Below are positions 10,513 to 23,445 of a DNA stretch of 64,000 nucleotides, piece by piece. Origin of the DNA: Symsagittifera roscoffensis (taxonomy: Eukaryota > Xenacoelomorpha > Acoela > Convolutidae); NCBI RefSeq assembly GCF_963678635.1, contig NC_087065.1, forward strand, positions 10,561,579-10,625,578. The letters run 5' to 3'. The first letter of the stretch is position 1. Each line of letters begins with the position of its first letter. The position numbers and the translations under genes are program-made. Under the pieces are notes generated by a model, which was not told where the DNA came from, searched no databases, and saw only the letters and a program-made list of their open reading frames with translations.

Positions 10513-11482
10513 GTTTGAAAAGTCAAAACTGGAAACTAATAATTTTATATCAAGACTCAGTTTTTGTTTTGAGATAGCAATTAGATACACAGGAGGTACA
10601 ACATAGTAATAAAACAAAATCTCTATTAGTGCTTTTTCAAAACTTGGTTTGATTATCAACTCATCGATTTCTCGAGCGAAACAAAATTCAGAGGTATCAT
10701 TCTATAAAATAAACCCAAAGTTTTGTCTAGTTGTCTAGTTACGAACTACTTTTTCGAGTCATAAGTTCAAAGTGTTTAAGATAAAAACGCATCTCAAAAT
10801 CGGTCATTTTGTCTTGTAGAGTGAAATTTCCAAAATTGAATAGAGTTGAGCAATTTTTAATAAGCAGTTTGTTTTTTTAAGTATCCTGCACGAAGTAAAA
10901 TTTAAATAAAAAAAAATCACATATGTTTTTACCAAAGAGTACTTAGTCACTTCAAATGTTGAGCTTATCAACTTGATATATGGGTTGATTGATGAAAAAT
11001 CTAAACCTCGAGTGATAAAATCCAATTGATTAAACTAAAAACTTTGGCCAGCAAAAATATTTGTTGTTCAATCAAACGAAAGTTTGTGAGGAACATTCAG
11101 TCAAACAATTCGAAGATCAGTAGATGTGAATTACTAATTTAGTTTAAGCCAACTCAAAAAGAAGTGATTAAGGAACTCAGGGTTCAATCATAACAGAAGT
11201 CTAGTGTAAAATCATCGAAAAAACAACAATCCATACCAAAAACTCAATCCGTCGAAAATTTTAAAAACGCGTTACACCACCAATGTCCAAGTACTTTTAA
11301 AACATAACAAAAAAAACATCACGGCTAGTCATCTTCTCCTAAGTACTAAATTCAAAATAGGCAAAGAAACTAGCCTGTTATGGATAAAACACTGATTATG
11401 TGGACCAAACACTATGTGTGGGTGTGATAGAAATATGAATACGGAAGAATTAAGAGGTGGACGAAAAACTCAATAAACTCAA

Positions 11483-12123
11483 TTCCAAAAAAACTTAAAC
11501 TACAAAAATTCCTCCTGTTTGCTGGCAATTGTTTCTATTTTGTGGAAAAAGTGTGGAAAATTTTCCCAGAGTTAATTTTTTCAATCCACTTAGGTTGAAG
11601 CATGTTAATCCGAAAACAAAATGACGCCATAAAAAGTTGAGCTAAACAAGAAAAGCTGTTTACAAAAAAAATTCTAGATCCCCAGTACAAAGCATTCAAT
11701 CTCAAAACTGAATACAGCAAAAAAAAAAAGAGAGTAGAGGTTGTATGTTATCTCCTCATGTATATATCAAACGACCAAACTTGCTGTATAAGATTTGGAA
11801 TATTGTAAATTGGAAACTAATTCATCAAAAAACTCAAGGAATCTACTAAACAATGTTTTCAAGTGGAAACAGAAAACTCGCATTTGATATCGCTTGCTAA
11901 TTTTAAGCGTAAGAATTGCAGACCAAATTTATGAATCAAGATCTAAGTAGCCATTTAAAAGCAAAAGATCAATTTTATGATAAAAAATGTTGTTAACATG
12001 CGTATCCTAGAAGCTGTGAATTTTTGAGAAGCGCTAATTTTTTGATAAACAGCTTTTGTTGCTCTGCCCTTATCGAGCAGTTATTTTAATAAGCGGAAAA
12101 AGTTTTAAAAAAGACAAAAGGTT
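11483..12123. repeat. Direct repeat of about 0.65 kb, copy 2
   Basis: This is the partner of 9826-10512 in the same orientation, about 1.6 kb downstream. The 10515-11480 spacer has no second copy after 12123. No coding potential. Confidence 0.65.
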
Positions 12124-12129
12124 TCAGAC

Positions 12130-15100
12130 AAACTTCAGACCTTGTCCTAGTTCCTTGACATTCCTGTAGAGTGGTCGAAACGAACTACTATCAATAATCT
12201 CAGAATATTTCGGTCTTTTGAACAAGATTTTTTTTGAAAAACTTCCTTTACTGCAAATTTAATTTTCTTGAAACAAAACAATGAAGCCCAAGGAAGTTAA
12301 GCTTGTCATTTTTCAAAATGATCAAGAAAAACTTTAACGATAGTTGTTATGCTAAGAACTTAAGATAGAATTATAATCGATACGTTTTTTTATATTTTGC
12401 TTAAACTGTTTCTCGAATTTTTGATAGATATTTATAGTGCAAAATATTTTGGAAGAAATAGGAAAAGAAATTTTAAAGTCATTGGTCATTTATTCAGTCG
12501 TAATAAAAATTTCAAAAAGTATTTGAGAAATTTTTCATTTAGAAAATTGAAAACGCACATTTTTTCATTAAAACATAAAAAGCGCTAGGAGTTTTGAAAA
12601 AACGATTGTTTTAACTTTCTGTGATGAACCATTTTGAGTGATCATATGATAATTCGACAGAAAGATTTCTACTGCAATCAAATTCATTAAATTTTTTTCC
12701 TAATTAAGCAACAGAAATGTTTTCAGTTTGCAAAAAGAGAAACAAAGAAACTGCAGTTTCGATTTTTGTCTTCTATCCCAGAAATTGGCTGTGTATCATC
12801 TGGCGCTGACGAAAACGTTAAGGATTGAGTTGAAGTTTTCTTACATCATATTTCAGTTCATATAACCTTATAGAAAGATACTATCTGCTATCTGAAACGA
12901 TTTTTAATTTAATTTTTCATGTGAAAACTTGTTGCCCTGAAACTGTAAGATCCAAGTAGGTGGCTATAATTCATTTAAATTGATTTGAATGACTTTTGGT
13001 TGTTTCTAAAATTCATATGATTATCAGCAACATAAATTAAAAAATCAGCAACATCTATCGGAACCCCACTAAAATCTATTAAATTTAGTTTCAAAAGTTG
13101 TCTCTACAGGCCAAGTTTAGTGTCTAAAAATCTATTTCAAAATGATTCAAGTCAATTTGTTTGGCCGATTAATGCTTAAAACTATGCTTTCGAAAAAAAA
13201 AATTCGTGATTTCAATACGATTATTTGTTTGTTGCTGCTTAAAAAAAAATTAGTAATAAAAAAAGCAGAATTACTAATACTGCTTAATAGAAATAATTTG
13301 ATACAAAAAATCATCCAAAGAAATCAAGTTTTCGCAAAACTTTTATTGAAAATCTTTGAAGTTTATTTGAATATCATGATTCAATCCAATAAATCCAAAA
13401 AGGCACGAAAAATTGATTTATTGAGAGCAAATAGTTTGTCTCAATTAAATAAGGAATGACTACAGAGTCAAAACAGTGAGACAGTTTGGCTTCGCATTAA
13501 GAAAAATAAATCGAGCAGGATTATCATGAAATAGCCAATTGCCAATTTTCCGACATTTTCTTGATGCATGAAATTCAAATAAAACGGACCAGCAAATAAA
13601 AAATATAGCAAATAAAATTGATTGAACTCGACAAAATGCTTAGAAAAATGAAACATCAAAAAACAGAAAAGTGATTTTTCAAGTTGGTTAATTTAGATTG
13701 GTTAATTATAATTTTAATACCAAAATGTTTAAGGCTAAGCTCTTTAATCTGATCAAAATCGATCTCAATTCATCTTTGCCCACGCGAAATGCACCGGAAA
13801 TTTTTTTTTTATAATAATTAGCTGGAAGCTTTCACCAGGCAGTTTTTTAAACATTTAATTGACTTTCTTTGCAAAAAGTAATGGCAGGTGAAGTTTTCAA
13901 AAAGTTTTTTGTTGTAAAACATTAGGCCTTTTTGTGCCGAATTTTGATGAAAGTGACGGAGTTTTTGTGCACGGGGTGTTTTTTTGGCGCACAGTCAATT
14001 CGGCCAATTATAAAATCAAACAATTCAGCCCGAAAAAAAAAGACATTTAGTTGGCACAATTGGGGCGGTAACTAATATTGGCTGATTTGTCTCTGTCTGA
14101 AAACTTTTGGCTGAATTGTCTGAATTTCATATCGTCTGAATTGTCTTTTGTCGAATACTCTGTACGCGTTTTTTTTCTCCAGACAAACTTTTACTTTTTA
14201 ATAAGCCATTTTAGTCGGACATTTTTTATATCAGCCAAAAGGTATTGTCGACTTGAGCTCAAATTTTTCACCTGTTGTCCTTTTTTGCAACGTTATGGGG
14301 CTAAAGCATGCCATTTTGGGCTAGTTAAGGAGCGATATATTTTGTGCTAGTAAAGCGTAAGCGGCGATTAAGTCCCCCTTAGAAATCTATCAAAAGTAAG
14401 TTGAGGCATGCTATTTGATCTATTTAAAACTTAGCTATATGCTAAATGTATTACTTTGTACTTAACATAGCGAGTGGCGGGATAACTTTCGCAAAACAAT
14501 CTGAAAAAAAATATATATATATTTTTTTGAAAATTTCTGATTTTTGTTAAGCGAGAACACTACTCCATAGATTTTGAAGGGCGGTCGGCACATTCAGGGC
14601 TTTGCCCTTGTACGAGCGGTCTTCTTTCCTTGTAAAAATTCATGCAAAAGGGTTTATTATTCCGTCCCCGAAAATGATATATCAAACCGCTCCAAAACTT
14701 GCTTCCAATCGAAAGTCGGAAGAACAAAATTACTCACGTAGTATTTTGAATGCTTTTCCCTTTCCTGTGCTTCTTCTGCCCTCAATTTCAGAAATTCTTC
14801 CCATATTAATTTATTTGCGCCCATTCAGGATCATTACCAAGTTATCCAGGTACTTTTGCCACGAAAGCTTCTGGCTTCAATGTCAGTTTTGATCCCCAAT
14901 TATTTGGTCTTGTTGAGTAATTTTAGAAGTAAAAAATAACAGAGAAAATAAAATAGTTACTTCGTGAGATACTGAATATCAGCTCGCAAGTGTAACATGC
15001 GTTTTCTAGCGTGGGCGAAGGAAATAAGAATCAGGGCTATTTAAAAGTACAAATGTCTCTTTCAGATGGTGCATTTATCATGAATCAGCCGTAGCCCAAC

Positions 15101-15790
15101 TGCTCTCGAATGCTTTTCAATCGTTAGACAAGCAATGTTCGGTTCGCTGCCGTTTATACTCCCAGGGGATGACAAATATTGGCACAAGAACCAATTTAAA
15201 TCAGGTATCAGGGCGTAGCTACAATAAAATGAACAATATATGGCTTCTTCTTCTTTTTTCTCAGGTTTCCTTCGGACAGGGCGATTTGTTGATTTTTAAC
15301 TCCTCAGGTAAACGAAATAGCCATAAAATACATTGGAACTCAAATGAGTTTTTTGACACAGCTTGTAATCAGAGATCAGAAAACAATTTAAATTCCGCTC
15401 TATCCTTTTTTGGACACTTGAAAGGCAAATTCCAATAAATTTCTGGCTTTTTAGCGATTCTAGGAAGAGAACCTTTCAGTAACTGGTTAATCAAATTAAG
15501 GCGGGGCTAAGTAAAAGCCAGTTAGAACTGGTTCGCTGCTTCCAGTTTAGACTATAAAATGTAGACATCATACCCACTTACGGTTGGTTGGCTTACTCTT
15601 AAAATGTATGGAGGTTCTGATTGACACAATAAAGAGTAACAAACAATATGTAATGTGATCAAACTTCGAGCAAACATGAAGACCTCTTTAATATAATAGT
15701 CCAAACAAACTTAATGCTTCAAGTTAAGCGGAAAAGCCAAAATACCGCATCACTAATAAAAAAAAAAAAATTACTGTCGAAATTTTAAAA
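12130..15790. other. AT-rich intergenic DNA, no supported gene
   Basis: Open frames such as 13142-13459 (+) are Lys/Leu/Ile-rich and look like chance. The only structured item is the 42-base motif at 14581. A frame at 15169-15438 contains IHWNSNEF, which resembles a carbonic-anhydrase strand, but its flanks do not continue the match. Confidence 0.5.
14581..14622. repeat. Dispersed 42-base motif with a GGGC/GCCC hairpin, copy 2
   Basis: GCGGTCGGCACATTCAGGGC, then TTT, then GCCCTTGTACGAGCGGTCT: the counterpart of 4350-4391. The two copies differ at about ten positions, and the central hairpin is kept. Confidence 0.5.
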
Positions 15791-15794
15791 TAAG

Positions 15795-15855
15795 TGAATC
15801 TACTTAACAATTGCCCCCCCCTTTCAAGACAGGGGGGTTGTTAAGTAGATTAAAT
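15795..15855. repeat. Hairpin: ATCTACTTAACAA...TTGTTAAGTAGAT with C7/G6 core
   Basis: The arms ATCTACTTAACAA and TTGTTAAGTAGAT are perfect inverses and are extended inward by a C run against a G run. GGTTAAGTAGATCC recurs at about 15912. It could be a small foldback element or a terminal repeat remnant. Confidence 0.6.
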
Positions 15856-15919
15856 TGCCGAATTTTCAACCAAGATGTCAAATTTCCACCCCACCCCTAA
15901 ATCCGCCCCTGGTTAAGTA

Positions 15920-17560
15920 GATCCAAATAAGTAACCAATTTTTGAATAGCTTCAAAATTTGAAACAGAGATGAACAATCAAAACAAACTGATTTTACTGC
16001 AAAATAGTTAATAAATAATAAACTGATGATTTGACTTGGATATAGCTGAAAATCTTGCTTGCTTTGCTAATTAATGAGAAATAACGGACAACCCCTTAAA
16101 AAAATTTTCAAAATAATTTCTCATCGAAAACTTCAAATACTCAAAATGAACTGACTTCAAGGTTGGGGTCGAATGCCGGGGGAGGTTAGGGGGTATATAA
16201 AACATGGTTTGTTTTGACTGATCGGTTATCCAGATTAATTTTTCACTTGATCACGTTTTGGGCACCTGGGGGGTGCTTAAATTAAGATAGCTCTGTTTCA
16301 ATTCTATTTTACACGAGGCACCCGCGGTTCCGACGAGACGCAAGAAAATAACCACCGCCATCGTTATCAGCAATCTTTTTTACGCATCCACCCTTCTGGG
16401 AAGTTAATCTATTTATATTTGTTCCTTTCAAAATATATCCTCTGTATTTTAATTCAGAGACTCTTGTGAATTGAGCCATATCCTCATAATTTCAAAGAGA
16501 CTGCGTATCAAGAAATTGTAACTAGTTAAGCGTTGAGCCTCGGGCAATATTGGCATTTTACCCACAATCAAATCGATTTATTCTGTGCTTTGAAGCCCAA
16601 AGCGATTTCGAAGAAAAGCTAAATTAGAGTTGTGTTTCCAGAACTCTGCGCTTGACTGTGAAAATCTGTTCTGACCATAATTGGTTAGCATTTGGGGAAA
16701 AAAGTAATTTTAAGTAACAAACAATTAAAAAATTTTAAATTTACTTAAGCACACGTTTGAGCAAGCATCTCAAGTCCAATTTTGTAATTTATTGAAGGGT
16801 TAAATGACCTTGACACCTTGAATAGTCTCTCTAGATTGAAAATTTGTAAATGATTTTACCCTCAAAATCACCCTTAGTAATTTCAAAAGCATTCAAATTT
16901 GGTTAAGTGCTTCAAAAAAAGGAGTGAATTTAATCAGTCGCCGCCTCTATTTGGACACAGTGGTCGAGTAGATTACGAACCCAGACAGTGATTGAAAGAG
17001 GGGGCTGCCTCGTGAGAAAAGAACCGAATGACAGAAATTGATCAGCAAATAGATATTTGGCGTCAATATATACTCAATTCTTGAGGGAGCGCGCGTCGAG
17101 AAAACGCATTTTTTTAAATCAAAAACTTCCAAAGAGTGACTAAAAATGTCATTTTGAGGCATTTTCTTCATAAATTTGGCTGCGTTTCAGAAACTTTGTC
17201 ATTATTTATGTAGGTTGTTCATCGTTTTTGGGGAGGTCTAATAATCATTGTGGTCAACCTAAAACAGTCGAAAAAATTTTCAAAAACTCTTTGAAAATCC
17301 TCAACCAACCCCTCGAGAAGTGGTTTGAAGTGGTTTGAAACTTTGTGCAAATCGGCAACATAGAAAAAGACGGGGTGTCAATGAAATCGAGAAATGAGAC
17401 GGTGCATGGGGGGAGGAAGCTCTTTTTGAAACACCACTTCACAAGCACCCAGAGTCGATAGCTCGAAACTTGGGAGCTTACAGCATAACGAAACTAAAAA
17501 TTAGAGATTATTTTCCTGGTTGTGATCAACTAAATTAACTAATTGATTCAAGTATTCGAT
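15920..17560. other. Intergenic DNA, no supported gene
   Basis: GC content is slightly higher around 16160-16400, including GGGGGTATATAAAAC (a TATA-like string at about 16189), but no coding exon follows that I can recognise. Confidence 0.45.
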
Positions 17561-19169
17561 AAATTGAAAGTAAGGCAAAAAAAAATTAAACCAATTTGGT
17601 CACAGTTAATACTATCCGATGCCGTTATTAATACTTTTTTCTGTGATTAGACGGATAAGATAATAAATGGTGAAAGCAAGTAAATCAAAATTTAAAAGGA
17701 TATTACAGCTGTCTCACGAATCTGTCTGAAAAACAACTGACCTATGTCTTGTTACGTTTCCGGATCAGATAAAAACAAACAAAAATCTTCTGTACATCAA
17801 AACGGAAGTTCAGAAAACGACTAAAAATATTTTGATTGCTTTCTAGTTTGATTGTTTTGGTAAACAAGAAAAGCGCCAAAATAAAACTGTATTGAACTTG
17901 CAAGCAAAGATAAAGAGCTATTCGATCCCTTGTCTTTAAACATAGATCAAGCAGGCTTCAGTGTGTTTAAATTTAGATTTAGCGGTGTCTTTTTTAAATA
18001 GTAGTTTCTTGATGAAAAAATATATCATAAATTTTAAGAAAAACGATTTGTCGTAAAAAGAGAGCAGAGAAACCTGAAAGCAAAAAGCCGGGAAAACACG
18101 TCGAGTGTGTTTAAAATAAGAAAACAAGGAAAACGCTTTTGTTTTTATCTAAATATTTTGACTTTAACACGCACCGCTTGAATAATTGCAGAAGTTACAT
18201 TCTTGAGAGGATCAGAATAGCGCTGATATTTTCTCTAACAGCATATACGAAACTATAAATTACCTTCTTCTGTATCAACTCTTCGAACAGGAAGTCAGTT
18301 TTATGAAACTGACGAAACTGAGATAGTAATGGATCTAATTTGAAACCACTTTGATCTGATAAATCTGTAGTCTCTTCGAAATTAGAACTGCAATAACTTC
18401 ACTTTTTGAAGACTAGGTAAAGTCAATAACGACTTTCACATGACTGAAAACTCTTCAGCTGTTATGAGTTTTAGCGTGAATTAACAGAGGCTTACTAACA
18501 GGTTTACGGAAAGATAAAACGCTTCCCATGAAAACCTCCCATTTTGCTGATCATTTTTATGATACCAATATGTGCCTGACTTACCACAAATTCAGGCCAC
18601 AAGCGCTTGTTACGCTTTTACTAAAATCTTTGGTTGTGCCTGCAGCAACGTCTCTGCGATAAGTCATCGGCGTTTCCTTGACTATTAACAATGCTTTATG
18701 CTAAGTTTATTTTCAAGTTGCTTATACTACTTTGCAATCATCTGCTTAATGAGTCGGCTTTTTTTAACCAAATTTTCTCAGAAAATTTTTGAGGATGAAA
18801 AGGTCCCATATACGAGCTATTCAGCTTATTGCGGATAACTGCTTTTGTGAACCTAGTTAAGAATGACGTTCATCATTGAAACAGTCCCCTTTCGGTTGAG
18901 AAGCAGAGACGTAGGTAGATTTCGGCTGTACTCAAACTATCAAGAGTTGCTCTTATAAGAGCTCAAGCCAAAGCAATATAACTCTACTGTGCTTGACACA
19001 AACTAAAATTGTAGTCATATCAAAAGATAAAAACTTAAAACTAATGTATAGTTTATTAGTCAATAACACACAAGCAACATCTGTAAACCGTTTTTTGCTC
19101 GTTTTTTGTTGTTCGAGGTGCTCGTTTTTTGGTTTAAATTTCAAAGTCGAGCAATTGCAGTATTCCCAA

Positions 19170-19330
19170 TTTCAATATATTGAACCATACCCAATTTTGG
19201 TCCAGGGAGTCGAAACGTTAACAATTTTAGTCGAGAAGGTCGAAACATAGTTCGAGAAAGTTAAAACATAGGTCGAGCACAGTCAAACCATACCTGATTT
19301 TAGTTGGAAAAAATGAAACTTAGGTCGTCC
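19170..19330. repeat. Minisatellite GTCGAGAAGGTCGAAACATA family, locus 2
   Basis: Four to five degenerate units follow one another (AGTCGAAACGTTAACAATTTT, GTCGAGAAGGTCGAAACATA, TTCGAGAAAGTTAAAACATA, GTCGAGCACAGTCAAACCATA). The same family occurs at 8615-8805, and the duplicate is at 25040-25205. Confidence 0.55.
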
Positions 19331-20989
19331 ACAATCTACTTTTTTAAACAGTCTGCACAGAAAAGACCTTTGTCAGAAAACGGCTACTGCAACAATCAGT
19401 TGAGGAGATTTGCTTACCGCAAAACTTAAAATTTGAGGGAAAAGTTTTTAGATGTTGGAAATCTAAGGATTTCTGCGGCAAAAACAAGTAACTCTTCGAA
19501 AATATCCCAAACACCAGTTTTCACCTGAACATTTTTAATCCTGATTTGTAGAGAAAATAAAAGCAAAATTGGGAAGTTCAATTTAGGAAAAAATAGTTTA
19601 GTTGGAGGAAATTTGCCTTTTACAGGTTCTTTCAGTTTATTTTCAAATCAAGCATAACCACCAAAAATCTACCAAAAGCATACACAATTGTTTTTGTCAA
19701 TTTTTCCATGTTATCTGACAGCCGAGAAGGCCGAGAAGGTATATGGTTTTAAATTGTCCATACATAGATCTTACGTAGATGTTCCTAATACTATGAAATC
19801 AACCACTTTAGATTAAAACCATTCTTCTTGATGGTTACTGTTATTTGTCAAGCTCTTCCTAAGTTTTTTTTCAACTTACGATGGCAAAATTTTATTCATT
19901 TTCATTTCCAAAAACTTGTATGAAATTTAGATGTGTGGGTTTAACCAAGCAGAGACAATTTTACTACCATAGAACGTAAGCATCCTTTTTGGAAAGTTAT
20001 CGCTAAACTCGTGTTCAAAAAAAAAGTCAATAATTTGTTTGTTTCCACAGCCTTATTCTTTATAAAATCTTCACAAACTAAAATTTTAAATAACTTATCT
20101 CTTTTCCAAAAACCAATATATGAGCACTGGAGAAATCGCAAAAATGAAGGACCATATAGTTTTCTCCGTAAAGATTCGAAAAATGGCATTTATAAATGAG
20201 GTAAAAATAAAAAAATGCAAAAGTTTCTGATGACTTTCTGATCAAGTCCTATTATACATTTCCTTTTTGTAATCAATATGCAAACGTTAAAATAATAGCC
20301 TACACTCAATTTCTTTAACATTTTCAAAAAGTTTCAAAGAAAACTCAAAATTAATGAACTTCTTAAAACAAATTTCATGATTCGTAATCCAAGTTTTATC
20401 ATACATGAGCTTGAGCTATTCAAATTACGGTGGAAAATAAAACAAAGGAAACTTAAGTGGGTGTTTTTGACCACATTGCATTTTAGGTACGGAATAAGTT
20501 ACGCATCTTTTTTTTTTCAGTACGATTCCCTGAGTAAACCGCCCCTAAAGCAAAGAAATCTGCTTTCAACAATTCAAGTGTCCAAAAAACAGAAAAGACT
20601 TAAGTTCAAGGTCCCTTTCTTCGATAAGATTATCAATTGGATTTTTTCCGTTTTTTGTGTAAAGAATAAAAAATAAAATTCAAATATTTCCTGACAGATT
20701 TTTTTCAAATAATAATAAAAGAATTTTTATTAAAGAAACAGACCACTCATTGAAATGCTGGACCCTGATTGGTTGATCTTGAAGCAAGGGTGATAGTGAA
20801 AAACAATCGATTCTGATAAGTTGGGTTCATTCAAGCAACAGGAAATAAAATCAATTTCTTTCTGATTTTGTTATACTTATAAGTAACTGCTCTATACTTT
20901 ATTTTTTAAATCTCCATTTTTTTCGGATGCCAGTTCTCAACAGGTAAAAAAGAGAAATGCAAGGACTTCAGTAAAATGTATGTTCTGTT

Positions 20990-21470
20990 GCATGCTGCTC
21001 GACATCAAAAATGATGTGTTCGAGGAGTTATTTTGTGTCCAGAATATATTTTTTATACAAACTCGCAAGGAAAATTGAGTTCGTCGACTGGTTGAGCCAC
21101 GTATCTGCTCGAGTCAAGAACCTCAGGATAGTTCGTTTCAACATGTTCAGACCAACTAACCTTAAAACATCCAAATCGAGAATCGTTAGGGACTTTTTTT
21201 GAAAAATTGAGGTAAGATCCGAAACAGTTTTGTGGAGTTTCGATGGATATTTTGCCAATAGTTGAAGATGTTATAGAGAAAAACATTTCCCTTCATAATT
21301 AAGATATCGACTTGAAGATGGAGGACAAGTATCGGTAAATACGAGAGCACTGAGAAAAGTCTACGATGTGAAAACCATATTTTTACGACAATCTTAACGA
21401 CAGTTGGTTCAAATGCTTTCGGTGCCAAAGTTGCAAGTTTCCTGAAAGCAAACAACTAAAACAAGCATTT
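20990..21470 (+). pseudogene. Possible decayed coding sequence upstream of the polymerase relic
   Basis: Base composition is less AT-biased than the surroundings, and short open stretches appear in changing frames, with one Trp-Phe-Lys-Cys-Phe-Arg-Cys string. The second tandem unit carries the same at about 26860-27340. I cannot name a family. Its position about 0.8 kb ahead of the polymerase relic suggests it may belong to the same element. Confidence 0.2.
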
Positions 21471-22259
21471 TCTATGAAAACACTTTTCAAAAGTTTTACC
21501 CGAATCTTTTTTGCATTTCACGTGAGACGTTTGAGTGTACCAAAGAGCAAATTGTATTTTACAAAATGTCGCCATTTTTGACTTAAATCAATTTGTGTTT
21601 TTTCCTGAGATTTGCAATCGACAAAAACAATAGAAAGAATTGGTAAACGTGTACGCAATTTAGTATCAGTTTCACCAAGTGTGATCAATAAACCCATTTT
21701 TTTGTGACAACAATCCATAATTCCGAATAATTGAAATTGTGAGTAAGTTGAAATTGTGATTTGAAAAGATTTAAAATAAAACGCAAGTAACATCAAAAAG
21801 CCCATACATACAACTTTCAGCATCTTTAAAAAACGAGGCATCTTTCAACGATGAGGGAGAAACCGACGCACCTACCCACTTTCTCAGGATTCACTAAAAT
21901 CAATTGATTGATCTATTGCAGTATCTAGAGATACACACCAATACAGCACTACCAGCATATGGTTTGAACAGTGGCCGCTATGATATCATCCTCTTTGAAT
22001 CATAGGTAATTCCCTACCATTTCAATGAAAAGAAACTTGAACCTTCAGATAGCAAGAAAGGCATTGACTTATTTTTCAGGTTTGGGTATAACGGGCTATT
22101 CAGCTGCTGGACATTAGTTTTTGGGCGGAGCACTACCTTAGACTCTTTTCTAGAGCTTAAGAAGCCAGTGAGATGAGAATTTACTTTCCCGACGACTGGC
22201 ATGATACTCCCAACAAGCTCGATGAACAACAACTAGCACTGTAGGATGTCTTATAAAGC

Positions 22260-23440
22260 AAGTTGAAGAACAGGCCTTCCTCCGATGTAATAATGACGTT
22301 TTTCAAGAACATTCTCAAGCAAGGGTTAACTAAGGAGCAAGCAAGAAAACTCGGATTAAAAACTAAATCACCTAGAGGACTAGAAACCTACAATCATTTA
22401 AAATCTATTTGGGAGCTGGACAACAAGTCAACCTTTTTATCTACAGCAGTATAACTGCAAAGATGTTGTTTCTAACCTTGAAGCAAGGCAGAAAATGATC
22501 AATTTTAAAGCACTAAAGCTTGGCTGCCCACTAAGATAAAAAACCAATCTTTCTATACATGAATCAACCAACAACAAAATTCACCCATTCTTCTCGAGTG
22601 AAATAGACTTGCTTGAAAAAAGGTGAGAAGATGTGTTCGGTGTCCCGTCAATTGTTTTCACAAGGAAAACTGTAACAATTGAAACGTTTATTCAAAAACT
22701 GAACAATTTGTGTATATCTATCCTTATCTTTATTCTATTTGTCCACATGATTGCCCGCAGGATTGTATAAAAATTGGGACTTAAATGAAGAAAAATACAA
22801 GTTAAACGAGGCAAAGTGAAACCGATTTCGCTTTCTTGAAAATATAGCTGTGTCATACCTCAAGCACCTAGACCCCAATGCAAAAGCGAAAGCCACTACA
22901 CGAGAGGAATTTGATTGTTGTTGGATATTGTAACTAATATAAGAACCTTTTTGAAGCAAGGGGTATATGTTTCATTTCTGCCCCTGTCAAGAAGCTGGAC
23001 CTAGTCTTACAAATGAAGATAACAAATGACGAACAAAAAAATCGATGAGCTTCAAAAGACTAGACTAGCTAAAAAGGATGCTCCATAGAAAAATTGTGAA
23101 AATACAGTTGATGCGATCAGTTTGAAAACGAACTAGAAGTGAAAAGTTTTCCCGTTAACCAGAAATGATATAACGTAATATATGAATACATGCGCGGAAC
23201 AGCTATATGTTAAAACAGCCGAAACAAATGTTGATATCCAGCTTCAATTTAACCAATAGAACACTTACTAAAATTCTTTTCAGTTTTTTCTTGGATCTCG
23301 GACTACAGTGTACAAAGTTCAGTTAATGATGCTAGGCGAGCCTGTGATGGCAATATCTTATCTGATGCGGCAGCCGAAACAAGGACACTGCTCGGAAGTA
23401 GTTCCCATCAAATAAGGGACCGATCAAAACTTTCAATGAA
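22260..23440 (+). pseudogene. Family B DNA polymerase of a Polinton/virus-like element, decayed fragment in tandem unit 1
   Basis: Short open stretches in all three + frames, separated by stops and frameshifts, resemble in order the upstream and palm-proximal parts of the type B DNA polymerase encoded by Polinton/adintovirus-like elements. These proteins are common as repeats in cnidarian and other invertebrate genomes. Recognisable points include the Phe-His-Phe-Cys-Pro-Cys string near 22965 and a Leu-Leu-Gly segment near 23395. The fragment is cut at its 3' end by the tandem-duplication junction. It is clearly non-functional. The family assignment rests on pattern recognition of short strings and their order, not on a search. 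Confidence 0.6.
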
Positions 23441-23445
23441 TATTG

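Larger units (their letters stand above)
17563..23442. repeat. Tandem duplication of about 5.87 kb, unit 1
   Basis: The unit starts ATTGAAAGTAAGGCAAAAAA and ends GATCAAAACTTTCAATGA; the next unit starts within a few bases. Both units share the same order of landmarks: the AT-rich part, the minisatellite near +1.6 kb, and the polymerase-like fragment in the last 1.2 kb. The copies differ by scattered substitutions and small indels, so the duplication is not brand new. Unit 1 lacks about 120 bases present in unit 2 (28871-28990) and about 40 bases near 27715; it keeps a 210-base segment (22215-22425) that unit 2 has lost. Confidence 0.92.

Noticed and set aside
13142-13459. 105-codon plus-strand open frame
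   Set aside because: Composition is Lys/Leu/Ile/Asn-rich, as expected from AT-rich DNA; no domain, splice context or repeat support.
15169-15438. Open frame containing KIHWNSNEF, similar to the LIHWNSDEF strand of the carbonic-anhydrase gene
   Set aside because: Only about nine residues match, flanking residues do not continue the family pattern and no fitting splice pair was found; treated as chance or a very old fragment.
16185-16202. TATA-like GGGTATATAAAAC as a host promoter
   Set aside because: No downstream exon or other promoter feature could be recognised.
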